DNA from: Manduca sexta | Taxonomy: Eukaryota; Arthropoda; Insecta; Lepidoptera; Sphingidae | DNA: 64,000 nucleotides | NCBI RefSeq assembly: GCF_014839805.1 | Contig: NC_051119.1 | Coordinates: 2,287,245 to 2,351,244, forward strand | Direction: 5' to 3' | Part shown: positions 23,761 to 35,257 of the stretch, piece after piece | Layout of the letters: each line of letters starts with the position of its first letter | Position numbering within the stretch: the first letter of the stretch is position 1 | Notes under the pieces: model-generated | Seen by the model: only the letters and a program-made list of their open reading frames with translations | The model's database searches: none | Told to the model about the DNA's origin: nothing | Translations under genes and position numbers: made by a program

Positions 23761-24239
23761 GACTCCGACAATGCGAACGAAATGCTGCCGCGAAATGTCA
23801 TACCTTCGGGTTCGCGCACACTCGCGACTTCAACTCTCATTACAAAAATATACACACGGACAATAAATTAACGTATTATGTTGTCGTCTTGTGCCTTTAA
23901 TGCGCAAAAATATTAACGAATTGATTTGATGGAAATGGATTTTAATCTTATTGATGTTGACGTAAGTGCTTAAGACGTATGATTTATGAACGAAATCGCG
24001 AATAATAATATGCATCATGCTTAGGTGAGCGTGTGTGTGTTTAATCATTATAAATATTACGACGTAATTTGTTTAAGAATTTATGATAGGGCTTTTGATT
24101 ATAGATATACGGATATTATGCGTGGCAGAGGCAGGTTCTATAGGAGTTAATGCCGCTAAGTTAATTGGGTTTCTGGATTAAATAATTTAATGATACGCGG
24201 ATTGAACATTAGCGAGTATTGGAGCAAAAATAGTATTGC

Positions 24240-24625
24240 ATATTTGAAGGAAAGAGCCTTACCAATATCTTAACCAACTACTTACTTTTCATTAGCAAAA
24301 GATACAAAAATAGCATGGCTTCCGGCTTATATGAAAAACGCCACTATTAAATCGGCACTTTTTCCAATTGTATGCATCGACTGGTAATACCATTGTCATA
24401 CAAAAAGCCGACGCAACAGTTTGCGTTTTGCACTCAGTACGTTTACTGAGATCCTAAAAGACAAATACGTTGTTTTAAATCATCGACCGTCACGCATTTA
24501 TTGGAAAAAGTATTAAAAAAAGAACAACATTGTATCATAATTTTACCGCTAGCTTTTGGCGGCAAATCTGTATTAGATACGATAGAAAATCACATCCCAA
24601 ATAATACAATTATTTTATAATAAAG
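24240..24625 (+). pseudogene. unrecognised ORF relic (copy A, disrupted)
   Basis: This corresponds to 48065-48452, where two overlapping open frames survive. Here small indels (for example in 'ggaaaaagtattaaaaaaag') break the second frame. I do not recognise the protein. Confidence 0.25.
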
Positions 24626-24804
24626 AGTATTGTAGTTTCAGGTGGTTAATACCACCGCTTCGTCTATATACTAATCAGCACCTTGCTACATGTTGTGGAT
24701 ATTGAAAATAGTAATACTCGAAGAGCGAAGATCAACGCTATAAAGCCCTGTAAAGTCACGTGCGTTGTACTTCTGTTTATTAAAAATAAATTTAATCTAT
24801 TTTT

Positions 24805-24940
24805 CGAATTTTATCGCGGTTTTTATATTTTAATTTTGTTTTAAAAGAGAAAAATAACATATTAAAACAGCGATGAAATCCGATGTTTTTTTAATTTTAA
24901 TGTCTAACATTCGCGTAAACATAAGAAATCATTATGTTTA
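24805..24940. repeat. short foldback-family element
   Basis: The left arm 'ttttatcgcggtttttatat' is mirrored by 'aaaacagcgatgaaatccga' with a very short spacer. 'ttaattttaatgtctaacat' and 'tcgcgtaaacataagaaatc' follow, as at 31270-31315. It is a diverged, core-deleted relative of 30966-31280. Confidence 0.6.
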
Positions 24941-25065
24941 TTGACAGCTGACGTTTATCATCTAGCGAGTAACTTGCTCTCAACATTATACTATAATGTA
25001 CTCGATTCATTCGACTACCACGAGGCTATTTATTTATACTGGCACACACAAAAAATCCACTGCAT

Positions 25066-25530
25066 CTGATGGTAAGTGGTGTCCAGATAGAGTATCGGAC
25101 GAGAAATGAGTATCCCTCAAGCGACAAAAGCGACCTGTTTGATATATACAGGCTGATCCCGGATGACACTTACGTGGGCTATTATGACGGGCCAAGAGCG
25201 TCGCCAGCCGATGGCCCAGAGGTGGCTAGTTGATATGAGAAAAGTATAAATGGTAGGTAAAGTCGAGATCACACGTTCCTCCCTCACTCACCCTCTCCTG
25301 CTTTATCAATAACATAGAGCAGAGAGTAATTAAGCGTACGGGAATGTTCGATCAAGCAAGTCCAGTCAACTTAGGACGTTGGTTGCTTTACATTTGGCAA
25401 CTTTTTTAGAATCTCTAGGGGGGGCAGTTGCCCTTCTCCCCCTTGGCGACGTCCTTGTGACGGGCTTTACACCTCATGTACAATGGACGGCGGATACAAT
25501 GATCCTACCACCAGCAATTCTACCGTGGTC
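25066..25530 (-). repeat. family C repeat split by a MITE
   Basis: Family C sequence runs 25066-25192 ('ctgatggtaagtgg', 'caggctgatccc') and resumes at 25458-25530 ('caatggacggcggataca'). The intervening 265 bp is a separate element. Confidence 0.7.
25193..25457. mobile_element. 265-bp TIR element with 8-bp target duplication
   Basis: The identical octamer tgacgggc lies at 25185-25192 and 25458-25465. The termini 'caagagcgtcgcca' and 'tggcgacgtccttg' are near-complementary (about 14 bp). It is non-coding. Eight-base duplications fit hAT or Merlin-type transposons; I cannot choose between them. It is present in both haplotypes (49025-49289), with one base changed in the right octamer there. 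Confidence 0.75.
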
Positions 25531-26767
25531 ATCGAGAGGGTAGTAAGAAACGGGGGTACTGCTTTATTACATGATTAACTAGATTATCTTATCATTCTTA
25601 CTGCTGTTTATCTAACAAGAAAATGCATTTATAATTTACGCATATGTATGAAATCTTTATGAAGTTTTTTTAAAGTACATTTCAAATTATTAATAAAAAA
25701 AATGGCCGCCGTTGACTTGCTCTCTCGATTACCACGGAAGGATTCTAAAAACCGTCATAATAACTCTTATTGATAGACATTATATTTCGATGTTACTATT
25801 ACTATTACTTTACCTTAAATCTTTTATGAAAAGGTAACATTTAATTAAGTCGTAAAAAATATATTTCTTTAATGTCCCTTCAGAATCAGAATTAAACGTT
25901 CGGTTTAAGACCAAATACTTAAGATTCTGCAGGAAATGGCACCGCATTCCTCGCAAGACTCAACTCTTAATTTCTTCACAATAAGGTTCAGTTTTATTAA
26001 CATCGGCTTATTACAAGGCGTTGCAGAAACTAATTTAAAATCTGCTATATTAGTCATTATGTCAATACCAATAAAGCACACAATCCATCGACGAAACCCG
26101 TTGCAAATTCTGAACGACTGTTTTATTTTTTAACATTCTTAGGCTGAGATCTACTAAGTAATTGCGGCTTAAGTCTTATTCAAAGTAAAAATAGTAAAGA
26201 AATCAATATCATGATATTTTTTTAATATCAAGAATGTCCTATAAATTTTAAAATATTACTACAAAAATGCCAATTTTCGATAAAGAGACCCGTGAAACAT
26301 AATTCTTTGGTGTTATTTTGTTAAGGGCTAACCCGAAATTATGTTATAGAACTCATCCTTATGTCTTAAAAAATAAGGGTTAAATTACAACGCTATACTG
26401 GATCCCTTCGCCAAGCTACACAATCGGTCGGTGTGCTTGATCTGGCAATTACAGTTTTAACATCATAGTGGGAACAAAATGGCTGACAGGTAAGCTCTAT
26501 TGTTGTTTTTGTCGCCATTTTTTCATAGCCCTTCGAAATTCAAAAACTTTTACGCGGCGGTTAATAAAGTTTGCAAAGTGATAAAAACTTCTTGCGTTAT
26601 TTTTAATTGATTTTTTTTACGTATTTTTGCAGTAGTTTCTTGGAATAGACATTATAATGAGAAACATAAAAGATTTTTATAAATTTTAAGCCAACTTTTC
26701 TTGTCTAATTCCCTCTTCAATCTAGAATCAATGCAACAGACTTTTTCACACATATTGAAGCTATGGC

Positions 26768-27015
26768 TGCCTCGGTGGCGTAGTTGTACTGCATGCGCGG
26801 TACGGCAGCTTTGAGGTCTTGGGTTCGAATCCCGGGTCAAGTAAGATGATATTTGGGTTGCACAATATAAGCCCGGAGTCTAGAATTTGTGTCCTATTTG
26901 GCGATAGGCTCGCCCCCTATCACATCATGGGACGAAACACACATGGCGAAAACTCGGTTCGATGACTCCGCCTCTGCATACCGCTTCGGGCATAATTGCG
27001 TGATGTTTGTTTATT
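26768..27015 (+). mobile_element. tRNA-derived SINE, family A (copy A)
   Basis: Full-length with A-box 'tggcgtagttgt' and B-box 'gggttcgaatccc'. 'ttgaag' occurs on both sides as a possible short target duplication. The allelic counterpart is at 50600. Confidence 0.8.
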
Positions 27016-28718
27016 TTTGAAGTAATGATATTAAGGGTTAGTTTTTATCTCCCGCCTGCTTGACGACAAGGCCTCTAAGGATCTAAACCGGAAGAAGAAC
27101 TCAAGCTTTCCCAATGCATAGACCAGTCTCTAACTATGGACTAAACTACATTCAATCAGAAATGATTTGCATATTTAGGATGAGAGACCTATAAAAAAAA
27201 TGTACGGTTATAAAAATCTCTGTATTAAATGATGAGAATCTAAAGTTACGTTATAATCGGAAATGGCAGTGACGAAACGTCCATATAAGCTGATTCCTAC
27301 CGGCTTCCCTTTTAGGTTTATTTACGTGTGTCTAAGTTTTTGTTTTCTTTTAAATTGGTTGCCATATGTTAGTTAAGGCAATTATTTTTTTACTCGGGTT
27401 ACCTTTTAAAAAATTTCTCCTTTCGCAACTGGGAAATGGAGTTATATATTTTAGACTAGGTCTCTTTAATTTGATTATTGCTACGTGCCTGACAATAAAC
27501 CTTTGGGTATTCCTTCCAGGCAAACGAAGGAATAAAGTGTTGGTCGACCTGGAATTCTTTAGACCGCTACTTGCTAAACCAAAATTCTGTACTATTATGA
27601 AGAGTCAATATAACCTAACTATTTTTTAGAAACTATTTGAAATCCATAATATATGTAGAAAAAGATAGACATATTTTTCAATATATTATTTGGTGTTTAA
27701 AATGTGGTTATCGTGTCTTTAATTTCGTGATGAAAATTATGCAAAAAATTATGATTTCGTACATCTCTTGCACATATAATTTTAATTTGCAACCATCGCT
27801 ATTATATCGACAATCTAATAAGGAATATTTTGGTAGTACACAATATTAAATAACACCATTTTTTTTTTTTTAATTCTGAGTATTCCCGTCTGTAACTCGA
27901 GCGCCGTCAAATATGAAACAAAATGTTCAAGGCTGTTTACTCGGGAAGAGTTCTTTATAATTTATACCAGTCTTGTAGTATATATTATCCCACAGCTGGG
28001 CAGGGGAGTTCTACTAAATCTTACGGGGGGGGGGGGGGGCTCAATAAAATAAAATATTTATCACGTAGGTGAACTAAGTTGCGCATATGATACGTCAAAA
28101 TAATTTATAAAACTAATTATTATTATTTCTGAATAACACTCCAGATCAATTAATATATAGCTAAAGACATTTTAAATTAGGGATAAAATTCTTATACAAG
28201 GCATAAGGTAAAACAAAGTAGCCAGCTTGGGTTGGCAAGTAGGGGGAAATAAAAGGCTAAATAGTCGCGATCCTCACCGATGAGGAACGAGCCCTTTGTT
28301 TAGGCCTTACCCAACGCCGTCTTAGTAGTGCGAATTCAAAATTCTTAGCAGTATAAAAGAAGTGCAATGACAGTTTCAAGGCTCCAATAGTTGAGAATAG
28401 TTGGTTCAATTTGCAGCCATTGTACCAATCTACGGCGCGAGTAAAGCCAATCTAAATCGGTTCGCACCATTATTTCATTAGTGGAAATATTTCTGTTATT
28501 GTGTCATACGTTTTACTCGACTGCGAAGAGGTTATGATTTCAGTATTAGTTATAAGTACTTTGTACTATTCATGCCAGTTAATATAAGACCAAAAAATGG
28601 TATCAAGACGGACAAGGTTTTTAGTTATCCCGCGGTCACTACGAAACTGAACATCGGTTCAAACATGGCGCGAACTTACTATGTCAATGTCAATCTGGTT
28701 TTTATTAAAAACATTTAA
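27016..28718. other. intergenic, no gene seen
   Basis: An open frame at 27366-27629 is broken by a one-base deletion in copy B, so I do not call it. A SINE family E scrap lies at 27965-28020, next to a 15-G homopolymer at 28025-28039. Confidence 0.45.
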
Positions 28719-29016
28719 GGTGGTAGGTCTCTCATACGTGAGAGTCCGCCTGGGTAGGTGTCTACGCAATGTCTATTTCTGCTGCCAAGTAAGTGTGGAG
28801 TCACTGTTGTATTCCGGTTTGAAGGACGTTATGGCCAGTGTAACTACTGAATATAATAAGACTCAACACCTCATGTCTCAGGATGGCGAGCGCAGTGGAA
28901 TACCAAACAATACTTTGTAATTCAAGGTTTTGGTGTTTCTACTGTTTATGGGCGGTCGTATTGCTAACCATCAGGCGAACAGCAAGCTCTTCTCGTCATT
29001 CAAAGCAATAAAAAAA
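28719..29016 (+). mobile_element. family B repeat (copy A)
   Basis: Full-length family B with tail 'cattcaaagcaataaaaaa'. The allelic counterpart is at 52545-52842. Confidence 0.75.
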
Positions 29017-29549
29017 TGTACTAAATTGCTCACTAATAATACATATTGTTACTAATTATAACCATTTTTTCATCACCAAATGAATATCATGAAAAACGAC
29101 GAACGAAAGCAAATTATCTCGTCACAAATCACATAAACAAATGATGAAATGTCATTACGGGGATATAATATAAGTTTGCAAACCGTTTACCGCGCACAGC
29201 GCAGACGGGCTAACGGCAAACAATAACATAAAAGAATCGATACATAAAAATGAATAATCTGAAAATGCCTTTAATACATTGATTGGTTCAGCTTAGAATG
29301 TGTTAGACGCGGCAATATTACTAATATAAATGTCCTTCTTTGGGAACATACTTCATTTAAATGTGAATTATGAAATTGATGATAAATTTGAATGACCTAT
29401 CACATGTTCGAAAATGTCTTTTAGTGATACTATTAGTAGGGTATATAATAATATTCTTTTAGTAAAAGAATTATATACACATTATGTAACGTCTAATTGT
29501 GATTTTTTTTTTGTTATATTCTTTTCAAAACAAAAAATTATCAATTTTG

Positions 29550-29655
29550 TGAATGGCGATAAGCTTGCTTCCATCACATCAAGAGACGGAATACACATGT
29601 CCGCGAGTGGATGCACTGTTTTTACCTCTTCCTAGTCCTTTCGGGATAAAAAACA
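29550..29655 (+). repeat. family A SINE, 3' fragment (copy A)
   Basis: Decayed 'gtgaatggcgataagcttg' to 'cctttcgggataaaaa'. Matched at 53381-53485. Confidence 0.5.
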
Positions 29656-30471
29656 AACGTTAATTAACTTAAATTAAGTTAAACAGAAATTTTGTTTTTT
29701 TATGTATTCGAATATCGAATTTCCAATAGTTTCCCGCCAACTCTATCTGCCAGTGTGTCTATGCTCCAAGTTAATACGTTCCTGTTATTAGGAATATAAT
29801 AAGTCGGCATATTCCGTGCTCAGCCAGTTTGCTAGATACAATCTCTAGCTATTTTTATTTTATTCATAGAGAAGGAATCTTTATTCTTTTGTTTACCCTG
29901 TCTCTACAGAGGTCGCCACTGTCGCAATGAGGTCGTAATACCCGGAGTAGATAGCACAGTGACGTAACTCCAGTATTCTATTTTTCTAATTTAAATAATT
30001 TGTTAATAAATATTGTGACATTATTAGTGTATTTTGCATTTAAGTTTTAGAGAGTATTATAAAAATTGGTTGGTTTAATAAGTTGATTGTTTTACATAAA
30101 ACATGACTAATTCAATGAATTTAAATTATATATTCTAAAATATAACTTATAGATTCAGGTCTGTGCTCCTTACTGATCGGGGTGTAGCTAAAGTATGCAA
30201 AAATGCGTATATTTAGGTTTAAAGGTAGATATAGCGATTTATAACAAATACCGTCCAGTGGGTTACTTGAGGGATCACCCATAAATACAGGCTGGAAAAC
30301 CATGAATGCACTGTCTTATATGAAATATTGAGTAAACGGATGTATAGGGCTCCAAAAATCTCTATGAAATGCCGATTGCAATTGAAACTGTCATTCTACC
30401 AACGTCGAGCGAGTCATGCTGACAAATATTAAGTTTATTGTTTGGTTGTACACTAAAAAATAATAAGCATT

Positions 30472-30775
30472 CGTATTTTATTGCTTTGAATGACGAGACG
30501 AGCTTGCCGTTCCTCTGATGGTAAGCGATACGACCGCCCATAAACAGTAATAACACCATCCAACACCTCAAATTACAAAGTATTGTTTGGTATTCCACTG
30601 CGCTCGCCATCCTGAGACATAGATTAAGTGTCATTATGTCCAGTAGATGCACTAGCCACAATGTCCTTCAAACCGGAACACTACAGAGGCTACACACTGC
30701 TACTCGGCGGCAGGAATAAACATTGCGGTGATACCTATCCAGGCGGACTCGCATATATGAGAGACCTACCACCAG
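30472..30775 (-). mobile_element. family B repeat, reverse (copy A)
   Basis: The reverse complement of family B, from 'tttattgctttgaatgacg' to 'tatgagagacctaccaccag'. Open frames across it are repeat translation. Matched at 54306-54609. Confidence 0.75.
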
Positions 30776-30965
30776 TAAATTTTAAAGCTAAAAACTCAAC
30801 TGTGCTGGTCACGTCTGTCGTATACCTGACTAGTTTTGGGTCAAGATTGCTAGTTTATGAAACCCTGGCAATAGTCGTAAGCGTCAATGTAAACGAATTG
30901 GCATCATTTAAAGATCAGAGGTTCACTATATGCAGGATCGTGATTCACGATATAGGACAATACAA

Positions 30966-31280
30966 TAAAATTAAACTATTTTTCGGATTTTATCGCGGTT
31001 TTAATATTTTAGTTTTCTCCCGACGTTTCGAAGATTTTGCAGCCTTCATGGTCACGGGAGGGTTTCACTGTGAGCTCATTCTGCGTAGATCGGACAACCA
31101 ACAGCTAAAAACTTAAAAGTTGTATATTTGTAAAATGTAGGTAGATATTGTAACTTTGACTTTGCGGATGAACAACACCTCAGTCCCCCCGTTACCATGA
31201 AGGCTGCAAAGTCTTCGAAACGTCGGGAGAAAACTAAAATATTAAAACCGCGATAAAATCCGAAAAATAGTTTAATTTTA
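30966..31280. mobile_element. foldback element with ~95-bp arms (copy A)
   Basis: Left arm 30966-31060 ('taaaattaaactatttttcg', 'ctcccgacgtttcgaag') is complementary, with few mismatches, to 31186-31280 ('cttcgaaacgtcgggag', 'gtttaatttta'). The core is about 125 bp and has no ORF. Single arms of the family occur at 17494, 40355 and 43065, and a compact version at 24805. Matched at 54800-55114 in copy B. Confidence 0.75.
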
Positions 31281-31750
31281 ATGTCTAACACTCGCGTAAA
31301 CATAAGAAATCATTAGGACAAAACAATTTCATACCCAGAAATCTTCAGTTCTTTACTTAAACATTTCTTCAACCCTGCTCCTAATTACCATGTTTGTCAT
31401 ATGATAGCACATTTTCAGCCTGTTAGTGGAGAACGGTAAAAACATGAAAAGGGCTTTGTTTCCGACCAATGTGGGTCAATTTAGACCCTGCAATAGGCAC
31501 TTAAGGCGTTTAGAGGTCACTAAATAACAAGGTGTAAAATGGGCAGCAATTTAACGTGTTAAGTAAAGAAAAATGTTTCAGCTTTGACTGCAAATTGCAG
31601 AGGCCGGGCTGGCATATTATGGAGTAATTTTTACAACTTTTTTATTTTTAATTTTTATTCCAAACACCAAATACTATATGACTACTGTATGCAGCTTTAG
31701 GTATGTAAACACAGCATACCTAAATTAAGATCACATTTATAATTTACTAC

Positions 31751-32103
31751 CATCGACATATATGCACTACGTACTAGATAAGGCGTTCCGAACATTCACT
31801 GTGTTCAACTAAATTGAACTGTTATCCATTCAAACTGATTTTAGTATGGTGTCAATATTGTTGCTTGTGGTTTTGTACGGACTACGGAGTGGTGCTCATA
31901 ATATAAAACGCGAGTCTAAGTGTAAACCTGGATTTGAATAAATAATATTAGTCAAATAAGTAATATTAATATTAGTCAAATAAATTATTTGTTGTTCAAG
32001 TGAATAAATTACGTATAACAGCGACGTTTTGGTTGTCATTTTAGTTCAGATTTTGAACAAATAGTTTATATGGATGTTCGTGTGTATAAAACATACGTCA
32101 ATG
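31751..32103 (+). mobile_element. hAT-like MITE (copy 3), absent from copy B
   Basis: The octamer tttactac flanks it at 31743-31750 and 32104-32111. The ends 'catcgacatatatg' and 'acatacgtcaatg' form an imperfect inverted repeat. In copy B the site (about 55569-55582) lacks the element and reads 'tttactattaactatcac', close to an empty site with a few extra bases. This accounts for most of the shift in offset between the copies. Confidence 0.85.
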
Positions 32104-32159
32104 TTTACTACTATCACACGGAATATACGTAGGTAATTATGATGAATTATAGTAATATG

Positions 32160-32325
32160 TGAGTTTTTTGCTCAGTATCAGCTCGGAGTCTGCAATTTGT
32201 ACCCGATATGGCGACAGGCTTGCCCCCTATCAGTTATCATGGGACGAAATACACTTAGCGAGAAGTGGATGCCTTGGTTGCGCCTCTGCATACCCCTTCG
32301 GGGATAAATGCGTGATGTGTGTATT
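32160..32325 (+). repeat. family A SINE, 3' two-thirds (copy A)
   Basis: 'gctcagtatcagctcggag' to 'cggggataaatgcgtgatg'. Matched at 55645-55795. Confidence 0.65.
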
Positions 32326-32374
32326 TTAGTTTTTATGAAGTTTGTCTCTTATTCTATGATCACATTTACATCTA

Positions 32375-32520
32375 CAGATAGTGGCCACTATATACAAGGT
32401 GTTAAAACCTGCCATAGCGGAGCACATAAGTGTGTCGCGTTCCGAGATCAGCCTGTATATCCGGTTCCTACAGGCCCGCATTATTGTGTCAACTGCCGAG
32501 GGGTAATTCTAAAAAACATA
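32375..32520 (+). repeat. family C repeat (copy A)
   Basis: 'gatagtggccac', 'gagatcagcctg', 'gtgtcaactgccgagg'. Matched at 55845-55980. Confidence 0.65.
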
Positions 32521-32984
32521 CATTAATATACGCTATATATTAATATAAATAGTTTCCGACCAAATTTTCATTGGCTTCACCAACGATTTCAACAGCAATT
32601 TTGTGAAAATTATGACGTTTGTATTATAACAAGAGTTATAATTTTTGCTTTAGCGAGGTTTGCTTTATTACCTTTCTTCTAGCTCTTAGTTTTACTTTTA
32701 CTGTTCATAAAAAAAGCTGCCCGTTCGTCAGGCAAAAACTATTTCGCAAACTCACATTAGTAAGTTAAAAATGTGGCACACCGTACAATGGTAAACGAAA
32801 CATCTGACATAAATGGCGCCATATTGTTTTACGCATTTGAAATTGTTCGGCGCGGTCTGGCGCGAACGTCAGCCCGCACCGGCCCAAATAATAACACAGC
32901 TTGGGTAAACTGGCAACGTTTATACTACGCGTTGGACTGGGGCCGAGTCGATGTCGATAGATCACTGGTGGTACGATATTGCAT

Positions 32985-33195
32985 CCGCCTGAATAGCGAC
33001 TACCGTACACAAGGTGGAAAACCCGCCACAGTGTTCCCAGTAAATGTGGCCTTGTATCAGCCTGTGTATATCCGTTGTCAAACAGATCGGTATAATTGTG
33101 TCGACTGCCGAGGGGTCATGATCTCTCACCAGTCAACTCTGTTAGGCCCCACTCTACTTACCATCAGGTGCAGCAGGGCAGGGGTTATCAGGTCT
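32985..33195 (+). repeat. second family C repeat (copy A)
   Basis: 'cctgaatagcgac', 'gtacacaaggtg', 'cttaccatcaggtgcag'. Bases 33031-33091 are replaced by unrelated sequence in copy B (56501-56537). The open frames spanning 32773-33300 owe their right half to this repeat. Confidence 0.65.
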
Positions 33196-33819
33196 CGTCA
33201 GTCGACCCTCAATCTGGACCCCATTCAGCGTATCATCAATATCACTTTGTTGTGCCAGTATAGGAAACGACAGCGGCATAATCGTAAACATGAAGTTTAG
33301 AGCCTTTCAGTTCTCTACGAAACAAAAAATCGAGATTGCATGTTCAATTAAATTTCAAAACATCGACATTATTAGACTCCGCTTCGTTCCATCACTGAAC
33401 TTTATTTATTTATCAAAATACTGGCTTGTATCAGCGGTCAATCATCACTCAGTTCGGCTGTCAGTCAACGGTTCGCGCCAGAACCATCTGTCTTTATAAA
33501 ACGTGTGTAAACTTTAACGTCATTATTGTAAGTTTTTAGTGCATATTAATATGTTTACCTCCATAAAACCGCGCTTAATTTACGACAGTAATAAAAAGCC
33601 AAAAGTAATACTTCTTGCGGTGAAATTCTTGTGGATGGAATGACGTGTTCTCGTATGTTAGTGTTGATTGGCAGTGTTTGACGTAAAGTATTATAATAGA
33701 GAAGTTCAACTGTCAAGTGGATATTCGAGTACGGCGCGGTGTCGATACGGTGTGCCTAGAATTGAAGTGCGAGGAATCGAATTTATAGTTATTGAGTTGT
33801 ATAATAAATGTATAGCAGA

Positions 33820-34072
33820 CTAGCTTTTGTTCGCGGCTACGTCTGCGTGAAGGAGTTTACCGGGATAATTTTTTTCTGACTTACTTGATATGTGTCGTTA
33901 TATTATGACCAAATTACACAAAATCATTATAAATTTTATTCTTTATGTTATTCTGATGTATAACCGATATTACTGTAAAGTTTTATTCAAATCCGTTCAG
34001 AAGTTTTTTCGTGAAAGAGGAACAAACATACATACAGCCTCACACACTTTCGTATTTATAATATTAGTAAGA
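33820..34072 (-). mobile_element. short Helitron-like element (copy A)
   Basis: On the - strand it starts TC at 34072 ('tcttactaatattataaata') and ends CTAG at 33820, with A and T flanks. It matches a family with 'ttacagtaatatcg' and 'ccgcgaacaaaagctag'. Matched at 57265-57525. Confidence 0.75.
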
Positions 34073-34074
34073 TT

Positions 34075-34965
34075 AATCCGACGACCCCCTTCGTGGCCCC
34101 TATTAGTCGCCTCTTACGACAGGCAGGGGATACCGTGGTGGAATTCTCCAAACGCCCCCATTCCACAGGGCGGGAGACGCCGGTCAGTCGTCCACCCGGC
34201 GCCTCCTACGTCTCCTCTGACGGCGGGAGGGATCCTCCCTTCTCGATCCCTCTCGGCACTCTCCTTCTGCGAGAGGACCACCTCGCAGAAGTGGGCCACC
34301 GCACGCCAGGCCTCCCGACTGCCGACCATGGAGGCGACCACGGCTGGCAGCGAAAGATCTCCTCCGACGACTGAAACGAGAGCGCTGCGCTCCTCGACCC
34401 AGGCTGGGCAAGACTCCAACGTGTGTTGGGCCGTATCCCGCGGGCAGTTGCCACAATGGTGACACACGGCGCTTACTTCTGTGCCTACTATTTTCCACAG
34501 GAAGCAACCATGCCCGGTGAGGACCTGCGTAAGGCGAAATGTCGCCGCGCCGTGGCGCCTGTCCAGCCATTGCGCAAAGACAGGACGAACTGCCGCGACG
34601 GCCCGAAGCCCCGCTGACGGGGCCTCCAGCCTGAGACGCCACTCCTCCACGGCGGCTCGCCGTAAGGAGGCCCTTTTAGCCTCCACCTCCTTCGGGCCGG
34701 ACGCTGCCCGTTCCCGAACGCCTCCTCCCTCCAGTGAAAAGCGTCGGAGAGAGATTTGGCATCCAGATCCCAGGGCAGGAATCCGGCCAAAACACAAGCC
34801 GCCTCGTACGAGACCGTGCGGTACGCCCGTATGGCCCGCTGCGCAATGACTCGCTGCGGGCCCCGCAGGAGGGCGACAGAACGCCGCCCCAGGGCGTCAG
34901 CCCAGATCGGGCTGCCGTACAGTGCCATGGACCGCACGAGCCCGTGGTACAACCTTCGGCAAGGG
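34075..34965 (-). pseudogene. R1-clade LINE, 3' end of ORF2, absent from copy B
   Basis: GC-rich sequence in an AT-rich setting. On the - strand it begins in the C-terminal part of reverse transcriptase (L-Y-H-G-L-V-R-S-M-A-L-Y-G-S-P-I-W, from about 34955). After a frameshift near 34718-34745 it runs through F-R-L-T-Q-V-L-T-G-H-G to a zinc-knuckle C-H-H-C-x9-H-x4-C, then a stop at 34114-34116. The knuckle and G-G-D-L-S-L-P-A-V-V wording are typical of lepidopteran R1-type elements. The 3' UTR is only about 40 bp. The 5' end is truncated. Copy B runs from the Helitron edge to the 'gaagcaact' flank in 14 bases, so this insertion is haplotype-specific. Confidence 0.88.
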
Positions 34966-35011
34966 AAGCAACTGATACTTAGGATACAATACTATCCATT
35001 ACTCGAAACAC

Positions 35012-35150
35012 ACATACCTTTTACCCATAAAGGGGTCCACAGAGGTGCAACTAGGGCGCAAACTTTTGGCCTATGTGGTTCGTCCCATGATGTCATAGGG
35101 GGCGAGTCTATCACAATATCGGGTACTGATTCTAGACCCCGGGCTGAAAC
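35012..35150 (-). repeat. family A SINE, reverse 3' part (copy A)
   Basis: 'acccataaaggggtcc' to 'ccccgggctgaaac'. Matched at 57575-57710 with small deletions. Confidence 0.6.
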
Positions 35151-35257
35151 GAAGAAGTAAGAAGAAAAGCCCATTGTAACTGCATGGAATAGCCCACTAT
35201 GATAAAAGTTTGATCTATACGCTAATTTAATGTTATACTATAGAGTACGCTACACTA

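Noticed and set aside
27366..27629. An 87-codon hydrophobic open frame
   Set aside because: A one-base deletion in copy B destroys it, and codon usage looks like AT-rich background.
28025..28039. G15 tract as a regulatory G-quadruplex
   Set aside because: A single homopolymer run whose length differs between copies (G11 at 51857); more likely replication slippage or sequencing noise.
30628..31116. A 162-codon open frame on the + strand
   Set aside because: It translates the reverse of a family B repeat and one arm of the foldback element.
32773..33300. A 175-codon open frame on the + strand
   Set aside because: Its right half is family C repeat, and copy B replaces part of it and shortens the frame; no domain is recognised.
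34114..34952. Several overlapping GC-rich open frames on both strands at 34.1-34.95 kb as separate genes
   Set aside because: Only the - strand frames match R1-clade ORF2; the others are shadows of GC-rich coding sequence.
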